Position numbers and translations under genes: made by a program
Notes under the pieces: model-generated
What the model was told of the DNA's origin: nothing
The model's database searches: none
What the model saw: the letters and a program-made list of their open reading frames with translations, nothing else
Assembly: GCF_910592395.1 (NCBI RefSeq)
Contig: NC_088315.1
Location: forward strand, 20,409,219-20,473,218
DNA from: Lineus longissimus
Taxonomy: Eukaryota; Nemertea; Pilidiophora; Heteronemertea; Lineidae
Reading direction: 5' to 3'
Length of the DNA: 64,000 nt
In this document: positions 1 through 12,202 of the stretch, piece by piece
Position numbering within the stretch: position 1 is the stretch's first letter
Layout: every line of letters starts with the position of its first letter

Positions 1-1085
1 CAGAGCGGGAACCTCAATCAGTCGTTCACATATTAAATACTTCGTGTGGTTTCGCTGACGTCTCATTTTTCTCTAATCGCCTGTGCATGTGACTTGTAAA
101 ACACAAGGGCTAAGCCGAATTCACACTCCGCGCGACCATTGCTATACCGCAGTGGAGTGGAAATCAACTATACAGAACGCCTAGTTTTCAGCTTGATATG
201 GCTGTCGTATCTTGTTTCCAAGGACTTTTTATCAATAGATATGTCAATTTTTCATTTTCGGTGTTAAGATTTTTTATGACTTCCACAAAACAGGATATAC
301 CTCAGGTTTCTCCGGAAAACAAGAGGGAGCATTGAAAAAAGACATTTTGAGAAAACCCTGAGATTCTATCTCTTCTGACAGCCGTATAAACCAAAAGGAC
401 GCATGATGCGGGGTTTTTCTGGAAGAAAGTGCGTCGTATCTAGCGACATGAATGAATGTATGTTTGAAAGGTTACATTCAAACGAAATGCTATTGATCTT
501 ACCTTTCTGGCCCAAAATCCTTTTTCGTATTATTTTGGGACAACACATTTTAAAAACTTTGCCATAAATGACAGGGCACGTATTCAAGTCCGATATTGAA
601 CTATTTTTTTCTGTTAATATGTTTTCTGATAACATTTTGATGAATATATAAAAAACGTACTTCTCAGAAAACCATGATGTAGTCAAAATTTATCAAATAA
701 ACGTTTGAGTTCAGCATTCTCTGCAATTCTTGTGTCTCTAACTTATACCACATTAGCTGATGAGAGTAGAATATAAACATTGAAGGCAAACCGCTCTGTA
801 GTGCAACATAAAAAACAGTGTATAATATGTACGGGAACTACAATGCATCAGGTAACGTCACTTTTAAAATTCTGCCCGGTACCATTATCTTTATTGATAA
901 AGGTATATTAGCTTACAACTCCTGCATTTAAAAACATGTAGACGTATAAGGTTAAGCTTGGCTGTTTCTCATCCTCCGCTATGAGGTGCACAGACAGCTT
1001 TTACAGTTTGGTCGAAAGAACACATATGGCATGCTACAGTTGCTAGCCTGTGTCTAAATGGCTATGTTAAATACTGATAAATGGG
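1..1085. other. No gene recognised
   Basis: AT-rich non-coding sequence. Short open frames on both strands (for example 366-686 on the minus strand) show no domain, signal peptide or convincing splice context. I see nothing else that can be named here. Confidence 0.5.
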
Positions 1086-1388
1086 TTGTCATGCGAAATA
1101 ATTAATAGCAATACGAATTTTCCCCATCTAATTGAATTGATTTCGTCTATCCGCAGGGAGCTTTTTGATGACTCGAAAAACCAGCATTTGTTGTTTAAGA
1201 TATTGTTAAACACGAAATTGATATTGGTTTTTTCGGAGAAGGATAAAGTTTATACGCTGTCAAATACCCATTATAACCAATTGGCGGAATATAATAGGCA
1301 GGTTTGGCAAACCTTCCCCGACGAAGACCTTCGAAACTGCTACAAAGTATGTATTTTATCCTCTAAGTCTAAGTACAAAGATTATTAA
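1086..1388 (+). other. Open frame of uncertain status, possible exon
   Basis: A 100-codon open frame with no ATG at its 5' end. It contains a plausible internal acceptor (TCTATCCGCAG just before 1159) and a plausible donor (ACAAA followed by GTATGT near 1346). The peptide between them is mixed and hydrophilic with aromatic residues (for example YNRQVWQTFPDEDLRNCYK), so it looks somewhat protein-like. I recognise no family, and no neighbouring exon could be joined to it with confidence. It may be an orphan exon or chance. Confidence 0.2.
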
Positions 1389-2935
1389 CGTGACGTGTAA
1401 ATTAACATAAGCTTAGAAAACGATGACACGACAGGCCTTCGCAGTTCGTCCTGCCTCTCCGTAGCGGTTGCGAAACCTGGCTAATGTGTATACAGCTACA
1501 CGTGCACGCTGTATTTTAGCGTACTGGTGTAGGTTGAATTAATTATGTGAGATGTTTAAAACTTGCCATGACTCTGCTCTTAAAATATGAATGAAGATCG
1601 TAACATTGTGTCGGCATCATCGACTAATTGTAGAATGATTGCCATCAAACATTGATGCAGAATTGTCAGCAGTGAGCGACAAAGATTGATAGATATATAT
1701 AAACAGGCTTCGTAGATTTCTAACCGAAAGGTTCCCGTCAAACGAAGTTACCAAAGATGCTTGTTCTTGGATCATGATTTCAAAGTGATCAAGGATGGAA
1801 AAGCACTAATCCATTTTTCTTATAAAATAGGCCAAGGTTTCCTTAGAAGATACCCATTGTATTTCTTAAAGGTGATCTCTAGCCATAATGATGGGCTTAA
1901 AGTGACCTTCTGAATCCGAATTATTCATTGCAAGACCAATTTGATGTGATAATGCGGATAATTAGAGCCAAAATCTGTCTCCAGACACTCTCTTAGAAAG
2001 AAAGGTTTTTCAGCTTTAGAAAACCTTTAAAGATTCATAGCATCATAATCGCCTTCAAGCGTGGCGGCGCAGAGAGCGGTTAGGCACATCATCCTCCTGG
2101 CCACCAAACAAAAACAACCAAGCTGTCCCTAAGAAAAGAACTATACTATTGTCACAAAGTTCAAGGTCCCTGTTGACAGTCGACATCTTCTTCATAGTGA
2201 TCCTTTGCAGAATAAGAGCCACACGTGTCGGTTTGTTAGCGCTGCTACCGCGCACTGAGAGAAAATCCCTCTCCTTATCTTACAGCACTTTCCCCCGAAG
2301 CCGTTTTAACACAACAACACTAATGTGTGAAATCTTACGCACCGTCTTCATTCTTTAGACATCTCCAGTTAATCTCAGAAAGCGACAGAAGTTAGTTAAT
2401 TGCTTTATTGGAATCCTTTGGCTCGATTTACCCGGGAATAGAAAGAAATGTGAAAAAAACATAGCGTCGGAGGTTATTATCGTGATTACTGAATGCTTGA
2501 AAGAAAGCATCGGCTCAACGACACAGAATTCCCTCGGAAATTGGGAGGAAATCACAAATTGGTTTCTATTGATCGACTTTCAGCCGTCAGTGTAACATTA
2601 TTAGGTGGGTAAGTTGAGGAAATGTTTTCGTAATCGGTTTACTTGTTTCACGATTGAAGACATCCCACAGCAGACGAATAGCTCGACAGGAGAGAAACAA
2701 CTTGTGAGCATCAAAGGTGAAGAGGGGCAGGAATAATGCGAAGAGACATAGGCCTACAGCCGAATTCATCCGGGAAGACCATCGGGGATTTTTACAATAC
2801 TAGCTCTTTATATCAGTGATGCTTTCGCAAAACTTTTACAACGCAAGCGATGTTGGCATTGTTTTGGTGCGATACGACGTGACAAAGCACTGTCGTATCG
2901 CATTCAATGTGGAACTCGGAGTATGAATACATTTC
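1389..2935. other. No gene recognised
   Basis: Intergenic or intronic sequence. Open frames of 60-70 codons occur on both strands around 2055-2769 and overlap one another in different frames. None carries a domain or splice structure that I can support. Confidence 0.45.
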
Positions 2936-2939
2936 AATG

Positions 2940-3240
2940 CATGGACACTCCATTACGTTGAATTGCCCTTGCCAGTTTAGGCCTATCGACTCCCATGAAA
3001 GCTGTTTCGTGGGGGTCGATGTCATCAAGATTTGCGCTGAGAACCCTTTGATAAGACAGTAGAACGATGGGAATTTAGGCCTTGGTGCGAGCGGGCTTTG
3101 TTTAGAGACAATAGACCGTGTATTGGGCTCGGCTTGAACTCTTTAACTGCAAGGTATGGAGACAAAAGGTAATGCACTAGCGGAACAACCACTCGTCAAG
3201 CAGCGTATTGTGCGTGAATGACATTTTTAGATATTCCGAG
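2940..3240 (+). repeat. Dispersed repeat family R1, copy a
   Basis: The segment includes TTTAGGCCTATCGACTCCCA, then AGCGGGCTTTGTTTAGAGAC, CGTGTATTGGGCTCGGCTTG and a distal part with GCGGAACAACCACTCGTCAA. The same blocks recur in the same order at 4750-4920 and in inverted orientation at 12203-12400, so this is an interspersed repeat. There is no long ORF, and I could not define terminal repeats or a target-site duplication. It is probably a non-autonomous transposon or a fragment of one. Confidence 0.65.
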
Positions 3241-3257
3241 GTGCTGACCAGAGTAGT

Positions 3258-3335
3258 AATCTTAAGGACAATAGAGCGTGTATTGGGCTAGGCCTGAATT
3301 CTTCTAACTGCGAGGTAAGCGGGAAAAACCTAATG
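3258..3335 (+). repeat. Dispersed repeat family R1, copy b (partial)
   Basis: A short second copy of the central R1 block (CAATAGAGCGTGTATTGGGC, then GGCCTGAATTC and an AACTGCGAGGTAAG part). It lies directly after copy a in the same orientation. It could be a nested or tandem partial duplication. Confidence 0.55.
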
Positions 3336-4243
3336 ATACCAACACGTCAATTTTTTCAATCGAATGAGTTTGGCTTTATTCTAAGTTTCTCACTTTTTAT
3401 CACTTCGCTCTATTTCCCCCAACTCCTAAACACGATTACGAACACAATTTCTCCGACAGATTGCGATAGAAGAGATTAGAATACGCGCTTCTTCCTTCCG
3501 AGATTGAACATTAGAGGAAGAAAAACGACAGCGTGTGCAATTTTACACCATGTGTTGTCAATAATTGCTTCAGGTTGTGATTCCCGCGAGAAATTAGCGC
3601 GAGTTTGTGCTTCTGTTTCCAGAGAGTTATAACATGAAAACCAAGCAATCCTCGGAAAGACAGTTAGTCGATTTACGCGGACTGCCGAGAATAGGATTAG
3701 TTATTGTTAGTGGTGTTGGTCTGGGTCGCTTATATCACATCAAAGCTCAGGTGTAGAGCTATATGACCAGATATCAACGAGAATATTGCAACTGCGGGAT
3801 GCTTGTTGTCCTCTGCAGCTATGGCACAACATTTTTTTTATCCAAATGGTTTGGTCTTAACCATACAATCTGCCGAGGCATAATTACTAAGAGCTGAAAG
3901 ATCTTACCATGAAAGAAAAAATACAAAGAAACGGAATGAAAAAAAAAACGATATAAAAACAACGAAAATAGTATCAAATGCGAACGATTCCCATTCATCG
4001 CTAAAGCTTTAGAAAATTCGTCTTTGGGCAATCTAGGAACGGGCTGACATACAGTTATACGTGGCTTTCAGCACTAAATCCAATCTGACAGAAATATATT
4101 GGATGCTTTTCGGGGAATCGCCAGCGGAGGTGTCTCAGAAACCAATTTCACCCAGCCCTTAATAGCAAGTGCTGCAATTACAGTGGTATCAGTTTTGGGA
4201 AATGTAATTTCATGGCACTGAACCCTAGAATGAAATATTTACA

Positions 4244-4310
4244 ATGTTATTGACTATGTATGGTTTGATTGTGTTTGTGGTGCTCGCGGTATTCAGCCTT
4301 GGGTGTCAGG
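4244..4310 (+). CDS. Candidate signal-peptide exon, possibly the first coding exon of the Ly6/uPAR-like gene at 20.5-23.6 kb
   Basis: An ATG in good context (A at -3) opens a typical signal peptide: a short start, the hydrophobic core GLIVFVVLAVF, then SLGCQ. A possible donor follows directly (CAGG, then GTGATT) and leaves phase 1. This is the phase needed by the acceptor at 20490, and the join would read ...SLGCQ-GWAIACYEC, a natural secretion leader in front of a Ly6 fold. Both complete CDS versions are then multiples of three (148 and 141 residues). Against this, the intron would be about 16 kb and would contain the LamG-PAN gene, and the donor is not strong. If unspliced, the frame runs on to 4591 as a 115-residue protein of unknown type. 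Confidence 0.35.
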
Positions 4311-4749
4311 GTGATTGTGATGAGTATAAGGTTGTGATAAGCCTCTCGTCTGCTCTGCTGAGCAGCTCCCCAAAAGAATTGGTTGCCACGACTCCACAGC
4401 AGGCAAAGGCGATATCTTCTCTGATGTCGCTAGATTCCACAGATACCATAGATTCCCCGCATTTCCTATATTCATTTGTTGGCTGGGTGCACCTTCGTCT
4501 CGGGGCTCTCTCTGACAAATGCCATCCTGCCTTTCAACTATTCCACAGAAGTCCATTTTTGTGGGCAGTGAAAATGTGCTCGTTGCCATAAACTTTAGAT
4601 GAGAATGTCAATTACATTGTTCACAGCAATTTCCTCATTCCCCGCCACACAATGGAAATGAATGAGATTATGTTCTGGGGACACACGTTGGAATCGGTCC
4701 CTTCAATAGGATTTACCCTAATAATCCTTTGAGAGCAGTGTGGAACAAA

Positions 4750-4920
4750 AGAAAGCTAAGCCTCGGTGCGGTGGGCTTTGTTCGCAGACGATAGAGCGTG
4801 TATTGGGCTAGACCTTAATTCGTTTAACCGCCATGTAACGGGTAAAACGTATTGTACTAGCGGAACAACCACCCGTCAAACAGCCTATTGTCCGCGAACG
4901 ACATTATAGATATCCCTGGA
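4750..4920 (+). repeat. Dispersed repeat family R1, copy c
   Basis: Matches copy a over GTGGGCTTTGTTCGCAGACG, GAGCGTGTATTGGGCTAG, CTAGCGGAACAACCACCCGT and the distal GCGAACGACATTATAGATAT part. It is diverged from copy a by scattered substitutions, so the insertion is not recent. Confidence 0.6.
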
Positions 4921-7060
4921 AAGAATGTGTCCGTGCTGAATGGAGCCGTAATGTGGAAGAGCATGCAGTTCTTTATTCCCCAAATCCCACGCTAGGGCTG
5001 TTTTGGGATATTTGAACAGTTCCCTTCATAGGTGAACTCCTGTGGGATCTTGATTTGTAGCGGCGTATGAACAGTGTAAAATGTCGCTTGCACGATGCTA
5101 TTCCACCGGGTGGTAAATCCAGGGACGTCTACAATAATACAAGGGAAATGGAATTGATCTTATGTCTCAGCGGGCGATTCAACTATCATCACGCAAGGTT
5201 TACCTAGCTGGTGGAGATGATGATCCCAGAGGCTGTCGTATTTTTCTCCCTGGTTAGATATTTTGCCAAAATGATAAGGAAGTTTTAGACAAAACCTGCT
5301 TCGCCAGCGAGAAAAGAGACAAAGTCTCGAGACAAATCGAGCTACATTCCCTGAGCAAGCAAAACACAAAGATGGAAGTAGCGCTATTGACATATGACAC
5401 CACCAGGGGGCTCTGCTCTATTAAACATGACACCACCAGGGGAGACCACCATTTTAAACTGCTACAGGTGATCTATGTGAAATGTCGCTTGCAGGATCCG
5501 AGTTCAGTGGGTGGTGATGTGTTCAGGAAGATTTATGATACCACCGGGATGGTATAGTTGGAGTTGAATTCCATTCAGTTGATCTCATATCCCGGGTAGG
5601 AACGCGACCACATTTGAGATAAGGTTTAGGTTAGGTTAACAGGATGAATATCGCATGGGAAGACTTCTCCTATTCAACTAACGGAAAATAGCAGCTTTGT
5701 CGCCTGGGTGAGTGCAGTGTCTTTGAAGATCACTTCTGGTCCTACAACTCAACCCATCGCCATTGGTCGCTTTTATGATGATGATGTTGATGATGTCTTT
5801 GGTTTTGAGCGGGCCGTTCAAAACTCCCCATTATAACTGTTTGTCTCGCTTTAAATTACCTTTAATCGTTTCTCTAAGCAAAGCACTTCGGTATTCTGCC
5901 TCGGGTAATACAGGATGCCCTCTTCTACATGTCTCCGCTGTAACGACTATGATAGCCACCCATCCAGCTTCTCTTTCATTCATTATTCATACCTCCACTT
6001 CAGGAATGTAATATACCCAAATAAACTACGATAATAGTCAGATATGATGGTAGGTGCGCCGGGGGCATTCAGACTTGTTTTTTTAGTGTGTGCTCCAATA
6101 AGGAAAGGTTAAGGAAATAATATCGATATTAATGCGCTGCCGGCCTATTTGTCTCGTTGAGAATCGTCTTATTTACCAAAGGTGATATGTCCGGTTGACT
6201 TGACGGGACGATCTTGCAGCGCCGAGGGCAACTGATATGCATTGATACCTGTCATTGTGTGGAGTCAGGAGCTCTTCTGTTTGTGAACTGGTTTATATTT
6301 TCAAGACTGGCGCGATTGTCCATAAAAATATATCGACAAGATTACCGGAGCACAAAACGGTCCAGGATAAAGGTTTAAATGTTGACGGATTGGCGGTGTT
6401 TTTCTACCAACTGTGGTCATAGAGCTACCGTTCGACACTGCAGACATAAGATAAGTTACCGGGCACACAAATGCTGCGCTACCTTGTAAAACTCTGACAA
6501 ACCGACATATCTCACAGTGGTAACACGAGGCTGATATTCTACCTCGATGCAAAGTGCATGGAATTTTGTTTTGACACTTTATTCATTTCATAGACAATAA
6601 ATTGTAAAAGGCGAGCAAATCATGTGTTGCATCAGCTAGAAGTTTTCAAACAATGGGAAATTATTAGGGAGTGTTGAATGTATTCTAATCTGGTCGATCG
6701 ATTTCTAAACTGTGGTCGTTCGATAAGATTCGTCTGGCGGTTTTGAGGTAATAGACCCATCGCGATAGCTACATTTGCTGCTATGGACCTATTGCCATTA
6801 GTACGTTGGCTGATGGTTCTACTCCTCCGCCAGGAGGTGGCGCTCTCAAGTGGTGGATTCCTACCAGAAGGTAATGCTTCTCTCAATTATCGCTGAAGAT
6901 AAGGTTGACACTTCGTCGTAGCCGTTATAATGGAACCAGAAGACATGGGGTATTTGACGCACCGGCCGATATAATGAAACCTCATCACGTTGGTACATTC
7001 TGTAAGAAGGCTGCCTTATCACTTACCTAAAGGCGCTTTGATATCAGAACGTTTGTTCAG
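4921..7060. other. No gene recognised; low-complexity patches
   Basis: Open frames are short and overlap between strands. A small direct duplication containing GACACCACCAGGGG lies at about 5393-5450, and a TGATGATGATGTTGATGATG run at about 5775. No exon with a supportable product was found. Confidence 0.4.
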
Positions 7061-7063
7061 AAT

Positions 7064-7660
7064 TTGTGGTTCAGCATGTTTACTACAAACATCGGTAATA
7101 AGTGGCAGAGTTCATCTACCGAGGTGCCACACAAACATATAATGGTACTTCCCACAACGCCTAATAACAAAAGCTGCAGCTGCCCTAGCCAGACTGAAGA
7201 GAATTTGGCGCGACAGAAACATCTCAATGACGTCGGAACTCCATCTCCTGAGGTCGTTGGTGATCTCAGTGGTCTTGATTGCAGCAGAATCGTGGACCAT
7301 CAACACCGAGTTCGACAAACGGATCAACGCATTTCAACTGAACTGCTACAGGAGACTACTCAACATCTACTATACAGCCCACACCACAAACATCCAAGTA
7401 AGACAACGGGTCACTCAGGACATTTGGTATCATGGCAGCCTCCTAATCGTTGCGAAGAAGAAAAAGCTTGGTTCGGCCATGTCACGAGAGCCAAGGGAAC
7501 ACTAGCAAACACCATCTTGCAGGGCACAGTGGAGGGTATCCGCCGACGCGGCCGTCCAAAGAGAATTTGGATGGATGACATGACGCACTGGACTGGAAGA
7601 AAGACCTGTGACCTGATCCGCCTCGCCGGGGACAGAGCCGTGTGGTCGTCGCATCGTTAA
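7064..7660 (+). pseudogene. Non-LTR retrotransposon (LINE) reverse-transcriptase C-terminal remnant
   Basis: The conceptual product, read across at least two frame changes, carries hallmarks of the region after the catalytic palm in LINE reverse transcriptases. These are FIYRGATQTYNGTSH near 7110-7160, AALARLKRIWRDRN with LLRSLVISVVLIAAESWT near 7175-7290, INAFQLNCYRRLLNI near 7330, and after a frameshift near 7455 the C-terminal WFGHVTRAKG, EGIRRRGRPKRIWMDDM and WTGRKTCDLIRLAGDRAVW. The YxDD catalytic part and the endonuclease are absent. Frameshifts and stops mean that it is dead. Assignment to a specific clade is not possible by eye. Confidence 0.85.
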
Positions 7661-8018
7661 CAGCTTAGGGTGGCCCCAATGGCCGCATGGCTGTGGAACA
7701 TGGTGATGATGAATCAACCTGAGTACCTCTCGATTGTGACGATATCTGGTTCGTCCTCGTCCCACCCATGGGACACACGCATGTAGAACTTGCATATGAC
7801 GCACATAACCGAGGAGCCCGGCGTCTTGGGACCTATAAGCTTAACTGCTGCTCGAAGAATTTTGCTGTATTCAATTTCTCTTAACTATAAAAGTAATTAA
7901 TCTACTATTTCCAGCGATTCTCTCCGTGACGTCAAACAACGATGATCTATCTTTTAGGTATTCAATTCAGTGGACAATTGAACTTGACCGATCAGATCAC
8001 ATGAACATGGCCTAATAT

Positions 8019-8160
8019 GGCCGTTTACACGGGACCGTCTAGATCGATCCGGATCGGTCAAGATTGGTCTGCCGCGTAAACGCGCACGAATGTGATCTGC
8101 TTTGATCTGGTCTTGTTCGATGTTCATACTAAAACTTACGTCATTCATGACGTCGCGAAC
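8019..8160 (-). mobile_element. MITE-like repeat family R2, copy a
   Basis: Begins with GGCCGTTTACACGG and contains GATCGATCCGGATCGGTCAA, CCGCGTAAACGC, GAATGTGATCTG and TTCGATGT. The reverse complement of 19166-19325 has the same blocks in the same order, so the two are opposite-orientation copies of one short non-coding element. It ends about 100 bp before the LamG exon. Strand is given relative to the other copy. Confidence 0.6.
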
Positions 8161-8257
8161 GATGTGATGTGATCTGGTCTAACACGAAGGCAGCCCGCAT
8201 CCTTAATGCGAATCCATACTTTATATAATTTCGCTGAACGCTAGCATTTTTTCTCAG

Positions 8258-8802
8258 AATGGAAAAGTTAGAGAAGGAATCATCATACACTAAGAAATCC
8301 TCTATATTTGGCAGAGTTCTCAGTTTTGTTGCCTCGGGATGTGCCCTGGTGCCCCAAATCGATATACTGGCGACTAGTGAATTCTCCGTCGCCATATTTG
8401 TTAAATTGAGACAAGATACCTTGCCTCAGTTCCTTGAGTGCGAGGCAGACGACAATAGGGTTTTGCTTCGAGGCCACGAGAATGCAAGACGTGTGTTGTG
8501 TCTTATAATTTGCCGTAAGTCCGATGGACGGGTTACCGGTTGTTTGAGTTACAGCACAAAAGAAAAACGGAAGGGTCCTGGCCCTTGGCAGTTTTTTGTT
8601 GCTAGCTTCAACAACATGACAGGAGCAACTCGGCTCTTCATGGATGGCGAAAAATCAAGCTTTCAGGCCATTGCCATCCCAGGTCTATCTTCTGGAAACA
8701 GGATTACAATTGGATGCCCGAGATTCGTCGGACTGATATCGGAAGTTGCGATCTTTCCAGTTACTCTCTCCAGCCACTCTATCAAGGAAATCTATCAGAA
8801 AT
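8258..8802 (+). CDS. LamG-like (concanavalin-fold) domain exon of a LamG-PAN gene
   Basis: The acceptor is TTTTTTCTCAG just before 8258 and the donor AAAT/GTAAGT after 8802. The exon encodes about 181 residues with a jelly-roll LamG-3-like pattern: VLSFVASGCALVPQ, then EFSVAIFVKLRQDTLPQFLE, PWQFFVASFNNMTGATRLFMDGEKS and ITIGCPRFVGLISEVAIFPVTLS, ending in SIKEIYQKC if read into the intron. The pattern (a 'FSVAIFVK' strand, 'W.FF..S.N..TG...LF.DG', and a final 'G.ISEVAIF...LS...I..IY') is typical of the family. An ATG lies one base inside the exon and no signal peptide is visible, so an upstream exon is expected but was not identified. The donor leaves phase 1 and joins 9706 to give Tyr. Confidence 0.7.
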
Positions 8803-9289
8803 GTAAGTCAAGTTTTGTCGAAAGAAATCATGTAGCAAGTAATCATTATATCAAGTCGTTTACCAATGAGACGAGCAAAGCTGATGAAGAGATGCGGCGG
8901 GACGGTGTCCTCCCGCAAGAAGACAGCTCGGGTAGAGAATTATAGGTTGCTTTCGTAGACCGTTGAACTTTTCTATGGAGCCCTTCCACCACACATTGAC
9001 TCCAAAGTTATCATGACCACAAACACATGCACAAACTCATAACATCTTATTAATGGCTCCGATTTTATGAATAGGTTCCGATCAGGCCAGAAACATTTTG
9101 AAATTGACTTTGCATTGGACAAAGCGACACGAACATACATTTATTTTCATATCGATATCCAGTCATTAGCAGAAAAAAAGGATTTCCGTTAGGTAATGTG
9201 ACAATTCAAATTTAAACACATCATTATGATATAGGAAAGTATAGATTAATCGTTGAATCCTTGATATAGGGTATGCAGAGTAAATCAGG

Positions 9290-9640
9290 TTACATCATCA
9301 TCATCGTCGTCACAGTCATAGCCCAGAGGCTTGGGCCTTAGTGATAATCATCATATATCAATGATTCTATGACACAGTCACTCACTCCGACAACTTGACA
9401 TTTCTATGTCGACTGTGCCACGACATCTCTCCAGGCATTACGGTCCTGAGCCGTCTCTGTCATCACCTCTGCCCTCTTCCACCGCTCTCTGCATGGCGGG
9501 CTACAACATCCACCCAGCGAGTCCGGCATCTTCCCCTTCGCCGTATGGCTGCAACATTCTCTTGTTGCCACTCCATCACTACCTTATGTCTATGACATAT
9601 AAACCTTTACTTCTGTGAAATGTGTGCCCACTGTTAATCA
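9290..9640. repeat. CAT/CGT microsatellite followed by a possible repeat-derived segment
   Basis: ATCATCATCATCGTCGTC begins a segment rich in CATC and CTCTC. It lies inside the intron of the LamG-PAN gene. Two overlapping open frames on the same strand are low-complexity. The layout, a short simple repeat beside a diverged segment, resembles the tail of an old interspersed element. Identity is not established. Confidence 0.3.
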
Positions 9641-9705
9641 TACTCGTCACCAAAAACAAGTCATTTACTAGAGTTGTTGATGTAACCTTTCGTTTTCATT
9701 TTCAG

Positions 9706-9965
9706 ACAACATATTCTCTAAGTCAAAACCGATCTTAGTTCAAACGGATGGGATCTCAGTCAGATCAAAGATTGGCTGTACCTTTGACTGTGCTATTCTC
9801 AATAGGTTCTACATAATGACCAAACCAAAGTGTGTCGGAGTGCGGTACGATTCGTCGGTGGGTGTCTGCCAGGTTGTCGGGAAGATTTCAGCGACACCCA
9901 CCCCAGCAGTCGTTCGGAACACAAATCGCACATCCATAACATTTCTACGCTATATACTGCTATAA
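9706..9965 (+). CDS. PAN/apple-like terminal exon of the LamG-PAN gene
   Basis: The acceptor is TTTTCATTTTCAG. Spliced in phase from 8802 it gives Y-NIFSKSKPILVQTDG, then a Cys-bearing PAN-like core: SKIGCTFDCAILNRFYIM, KPKCVGVRYDSSVGVCQVV. The spacing C-x3-C ... C-x-G-V-x-Y-D-x-x-x-G-V-C is characteristic of PAN/apple modules, which bind protein or carbohydrate. The frame ends at TAA 9963-9965, and an ATTAAA poly(A)-like signal lies at 10021. The protein would be extracellular with LamG then PAN. A degenerate inverted relative lies at 17517-17740. Exact family assignment is moderate because the exon covers only part of a PAN domain. Confidence 0.65.
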
Positions 9966-10029
9966 TGTCAATTCCATAATCTAGTAGCACAGTCCTACAA
10001 GATGACGGAAGAATGCTATGATTAAAACA

Positions 10030-12200
10030 CTGTTTCGTCACCCAATATGTACGATTTCAAGAAAAGAAATCAGAGCTTATTATTAGTGGTAGCAAGCATA
10101 GATTAGAGAAGAATTAAGAACTCAATATAACCCAGTAAATATGGGTCTATTGGTGTGCACATGTGCACTAGTTCAATATCTTCTTCAAGAAACAGCGTCG
10201 CTGAATTCACATATGGCTAGCTGTCCTACTCGGTCCTGAGAGTCTTTCTGCTTGGTTACCCCAAGTGTTTTTTCTACTTTTGATGACTTGCTTTATCGTC
10301 CATAACAAGTGCCCAAAAGAACTTAGAAAGGACAACTACATTTACTATACCGTTGATAGCTTTATCGTCTAGCTTCGTCTGTAAGCTGTTCATGAGTAGA
10401 GATGACTGTCAATTGCCGCGAACAAGACAGTGTAACCTTATATGGTCACGTATTGTCTACTCCACTTATAAGCCAGTCATAATACACCAGCGAGGTATTG
10501 TTACATCGTATTCGTACAATGCCGTTTCCTTCAGTTTTTGTCTTGTATATCTTTGTCTTGGTAAGGTTGCTATTGAGTTTCCTTTTCGTGTGAGTGTGTG
10601 TGCCTCTTGGCTGGTTTGTACACCAATCTCGGGACCGAAGCAGCGCGTCTGCTTAATAGGTAGTTCTGGCCGTTACATTGTTACATTCAATCGTTAAGTA
10701 AACGGAATGCGTTCTTTTTCTTACAATTCCAAAAAAGGATGAATCTCCCAAAATGTTTCAATCCAGACAAGCTCAATTAATAAACACGCTGGTATTGTCA
10801 TCTGTTGAAACATATTACATGTCCTCGTGGTTATTTTTGGACCTTTGTCATTATTAAACTTAGAGTTTTTATCTCTCGTATCAGCGAGACATCACAACTA
10901 TGATAGGAACACCTCACGTATTGAGTATATACTGCGTGGGCCGAAAACGCCGATATCGTTAAGAACCCACTCTCCAGAGGACTGGTATAGACGCACAAAG
11001 CCGCGCGTTTTTATCTTGAACAACATCACCCACATTCCCAACTCGACGTGACTCCAAGATCTGTCGCAGAAGTTCCCATGCACGTAGAATCTCTGACGGA
11101 GAATAATCGTCATAGATTATGTGAAGACCCATCATAGATTCTGATGACTGGCCATCGTGCAATCTATATTGGAATAGGAGAAATGTGTTGTCATTTTGCA
11201 GAATTTTCGAGACTATCACTCTATGGGTTTATAGTTCGATTTCCACGCGCACATGACGGGGAACCCATCGTATAGAATCACCGCTCCCCCCCCCTCCTCC
11301 AATACGCCACTGAAAATATTTTAAACTGATTTAAGACCTTAGCTATAAATCTTCTGAGAATTCTATCAGGATTAATGGACCTAGGCATGTTCGCTTTTAG
11401 GTGAATCTTCCTTCCCTGTCACGTTTGCAAGGCTGGTGATCACAACTCAGCTTCTCTAACATATCTGAGGCAACACGTACAAATCGTGTCAATGTCTTGC
11501 ATAATTCAAACAGCCGTCTTTCAGCTCTTATCGCCATCGTCAAATTACGGGTCTTGTTTGCACAAAATCTATTCATTTTTAATGAAGCTTAAGCTGATAA
11601 AGTTGGAGGCGCTTCTTGAGTATACATACTTGAGTAGGTCTTAGAGTTTGTTGTTCGTCCGAGGAAAAGAACTTCCCGTAAATTGCCGTCTAGTACCGTT
11701 TTCCAGCCACGCGAAAACATTTCTCTAGCTATTGCCGCGTAAACAACGAATCCTGGCCCATCAGTACTCTTCTTTATGTAATTTCCAGTGGCCGAAAGCC
11801 TCTGTGAGCTTTTCCTCTACCAACGAAGTTGGAAAATGAGCAGTAGGCGGGCGCAATCCTTTGATTAATTGGTTGTTGTTGCCCTTTCAAAAAACCGAAA
11901 GATTGATATTATTGTGCATCATGCCGTGAACATGACTGAGGAGCTGGTACAACGACACTTACTGCAAAAAAACCCACTAAAGAATCAATTTCTCCCTTGA
12001 GATGACAGCTACGTGATGTCAAAGATCAACCTCGTGCCGTGCTGAAAAAAATGATAATGATAATGCGACTCTCAAGTAAACAGATTGGTATTTGTGCACA
12101 TACCACATCGATATTAACTCCGAAGCACAAATAACAAAGGTAATGACGGGAATTTCCTTATGACTTGCGTAAATGTTTTGTCCAGCATAACGTTTTTTGT
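10030..12200. other. No gene recognised
   Basis: Between 10827 and 11219 three open frames, one on the plus and two on the minus strand, overlap over the same 300 bp. At most one can be real and none has a recognisable domain. The rest is AT-rich with a short C-run near 11286. I see no exon that I can support. Confidence 0.4.
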
Positions 12201-12202
12201 CC

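Noticed and set aside
10519-10560. Short hydrophobic ATG frame before a GTAAGG donor as the Ly6 leader exon
   Set aside because: The donor is phase 0, which does not fit the phase-1 acceptor at 20490.
10827-11219. Possible exon supported by three overlapping open frames
   Set aside because: The frames conflict, none has a domain, and splice sites are not convincing.
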